A stretch of 64,000 bases of DNA from Azorhizobium doebereinerae UFLA1-100. Lineage in GTDB: Bacteria > Pseudomonadota > Alphaproteobacteria > Rhizobiales > Xanthobacteraceae. Within the stretch, counting starts at the first letter, position 1. Each line of letters starts with the position of its first letter. Made by a program: the position numbers and the translations under genes. The notes below the pieces were generated by a model. It saw only the letters and a program-made list of their open reading frames with translations. It made no database searches and was not told the origin of the DNA. Location: assembly GCF_000473085.1 (NCBI RefSeq), contig NZ_AXBA01000006.1, forward strand, positions 1-64,000, given 5' to 3'. This document shows positions 63,846-64,000 of this stretch, piece after piece.

Positions 63846-64000
63846 GAACGACAACTCTCGTGTGGGCCGGGGATGCTCCGGGCGATCCCGGACGGCCCCA
63901 AGCCGGCAAATCGACACACGGTGTTATCGCTTCCGGGTGAGGCTTGTCGAGAGCGCCGGCGCGCCGGCCGGAACCGGCGCGGGAGAGGGCGTTATCGCGG

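Overview
The window is GC-rich, almost fully coding chromosomal DNA, with Shine-Dalgarno starts (many GTG), ATGA/GTGA gene overlaps and an abundance of TRAP, TTT and molybdenum-hydroxylase genes. Together with the pmtA-like/pyrF/DUF1330/dapB/gpmA block this suggests an alphaproteobacterium of the Hyphomicrobiales (Rhizobiales), most likely near Xanthobacteraceae. The placement is inferred from gene content, not from a marker gene. No rRNA, tRNA, CRISPR array, prophage or replication origin was seen. The only mobile element is the end of an IS5-type transposase at the left edge.

Layout. 0-7 kb: housekeeping genes on the minus strand (gpmA, dapB, DUF1330, pyrF, a histidine-phosphatase relative, a phospholipid methyltransferase, galU) and divergent galE. 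7-11.4 kb: a lytic transglycosylase, a two-component system, and two small secreted proteins. 11.4-18.3 kb: a fused 5-oxoprolinase/hydantoinase divergent from a DctQ-DctM-DctP TRAP transporter. 19-21 kb: a copper module (His/Cys-rich exported protein and a Met-rich multicopper oxidase). 21.4-29.3 kb: an eight-gene minus-strand operon (IclR, CoA ligase, citryl-CoA-lyase-like protein, SDR, TctC-TctB-TctA transporter, SDR) that reads as a complete uptake and cleavage pathway for an unknown carboxylate. 29.5-30.8 kb: two small envelope proteins. 30.9-35.7 kb: a PaoABC-type molybdenum hydroxylase under a divergent TetR regulator. 35.7-41.2 kb: an envelope polysaccharide deacetylase and a three-subunit GMC dehydrogenase with triheme cytochrome.

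41.2-48.5 kb: a TauE/SafE exporter with an AraC regulator; a deacetylase-fold hydrolase, SDR, MHS symporter and divergent IclR regulator (a small-molecule catabolic set); and a MarR/quinone-oxidoreductase pair with two matching operators. 48.6-56 kb: AraC, XapX, a YtcJ-type amidohydrolase with a Cys-rich tail, DoxX, a YcaC-type hydrolase, a Tat-exported haloperoxidase-type hydrolase, and an MFS exporter with a fused C-terminal domain. 56-64 kb: a large winged-helix/ATPase regulator, an AraC regulator, an HSL-family protein lacking its serine nucleophile, an FmdB zinc ribbon, an MFS protein and a membrane protein with a putative circularly permuted papain-like domain.

Most gene groups are separated by GC-rich hairpins that look like terminators, usually without a strong T-run. 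Three copies of a short palindromic intergenic repeat occur, two at the left edge and one near 49.5 kb. The strongest leads for new biology are the 21-29 kb carboxylate operon, the 42.9-46.9 kb imidase-like cluster, the 50-54 kb amidohydrolase cluster, and the two unusual proteins at 60 and 63 kb.
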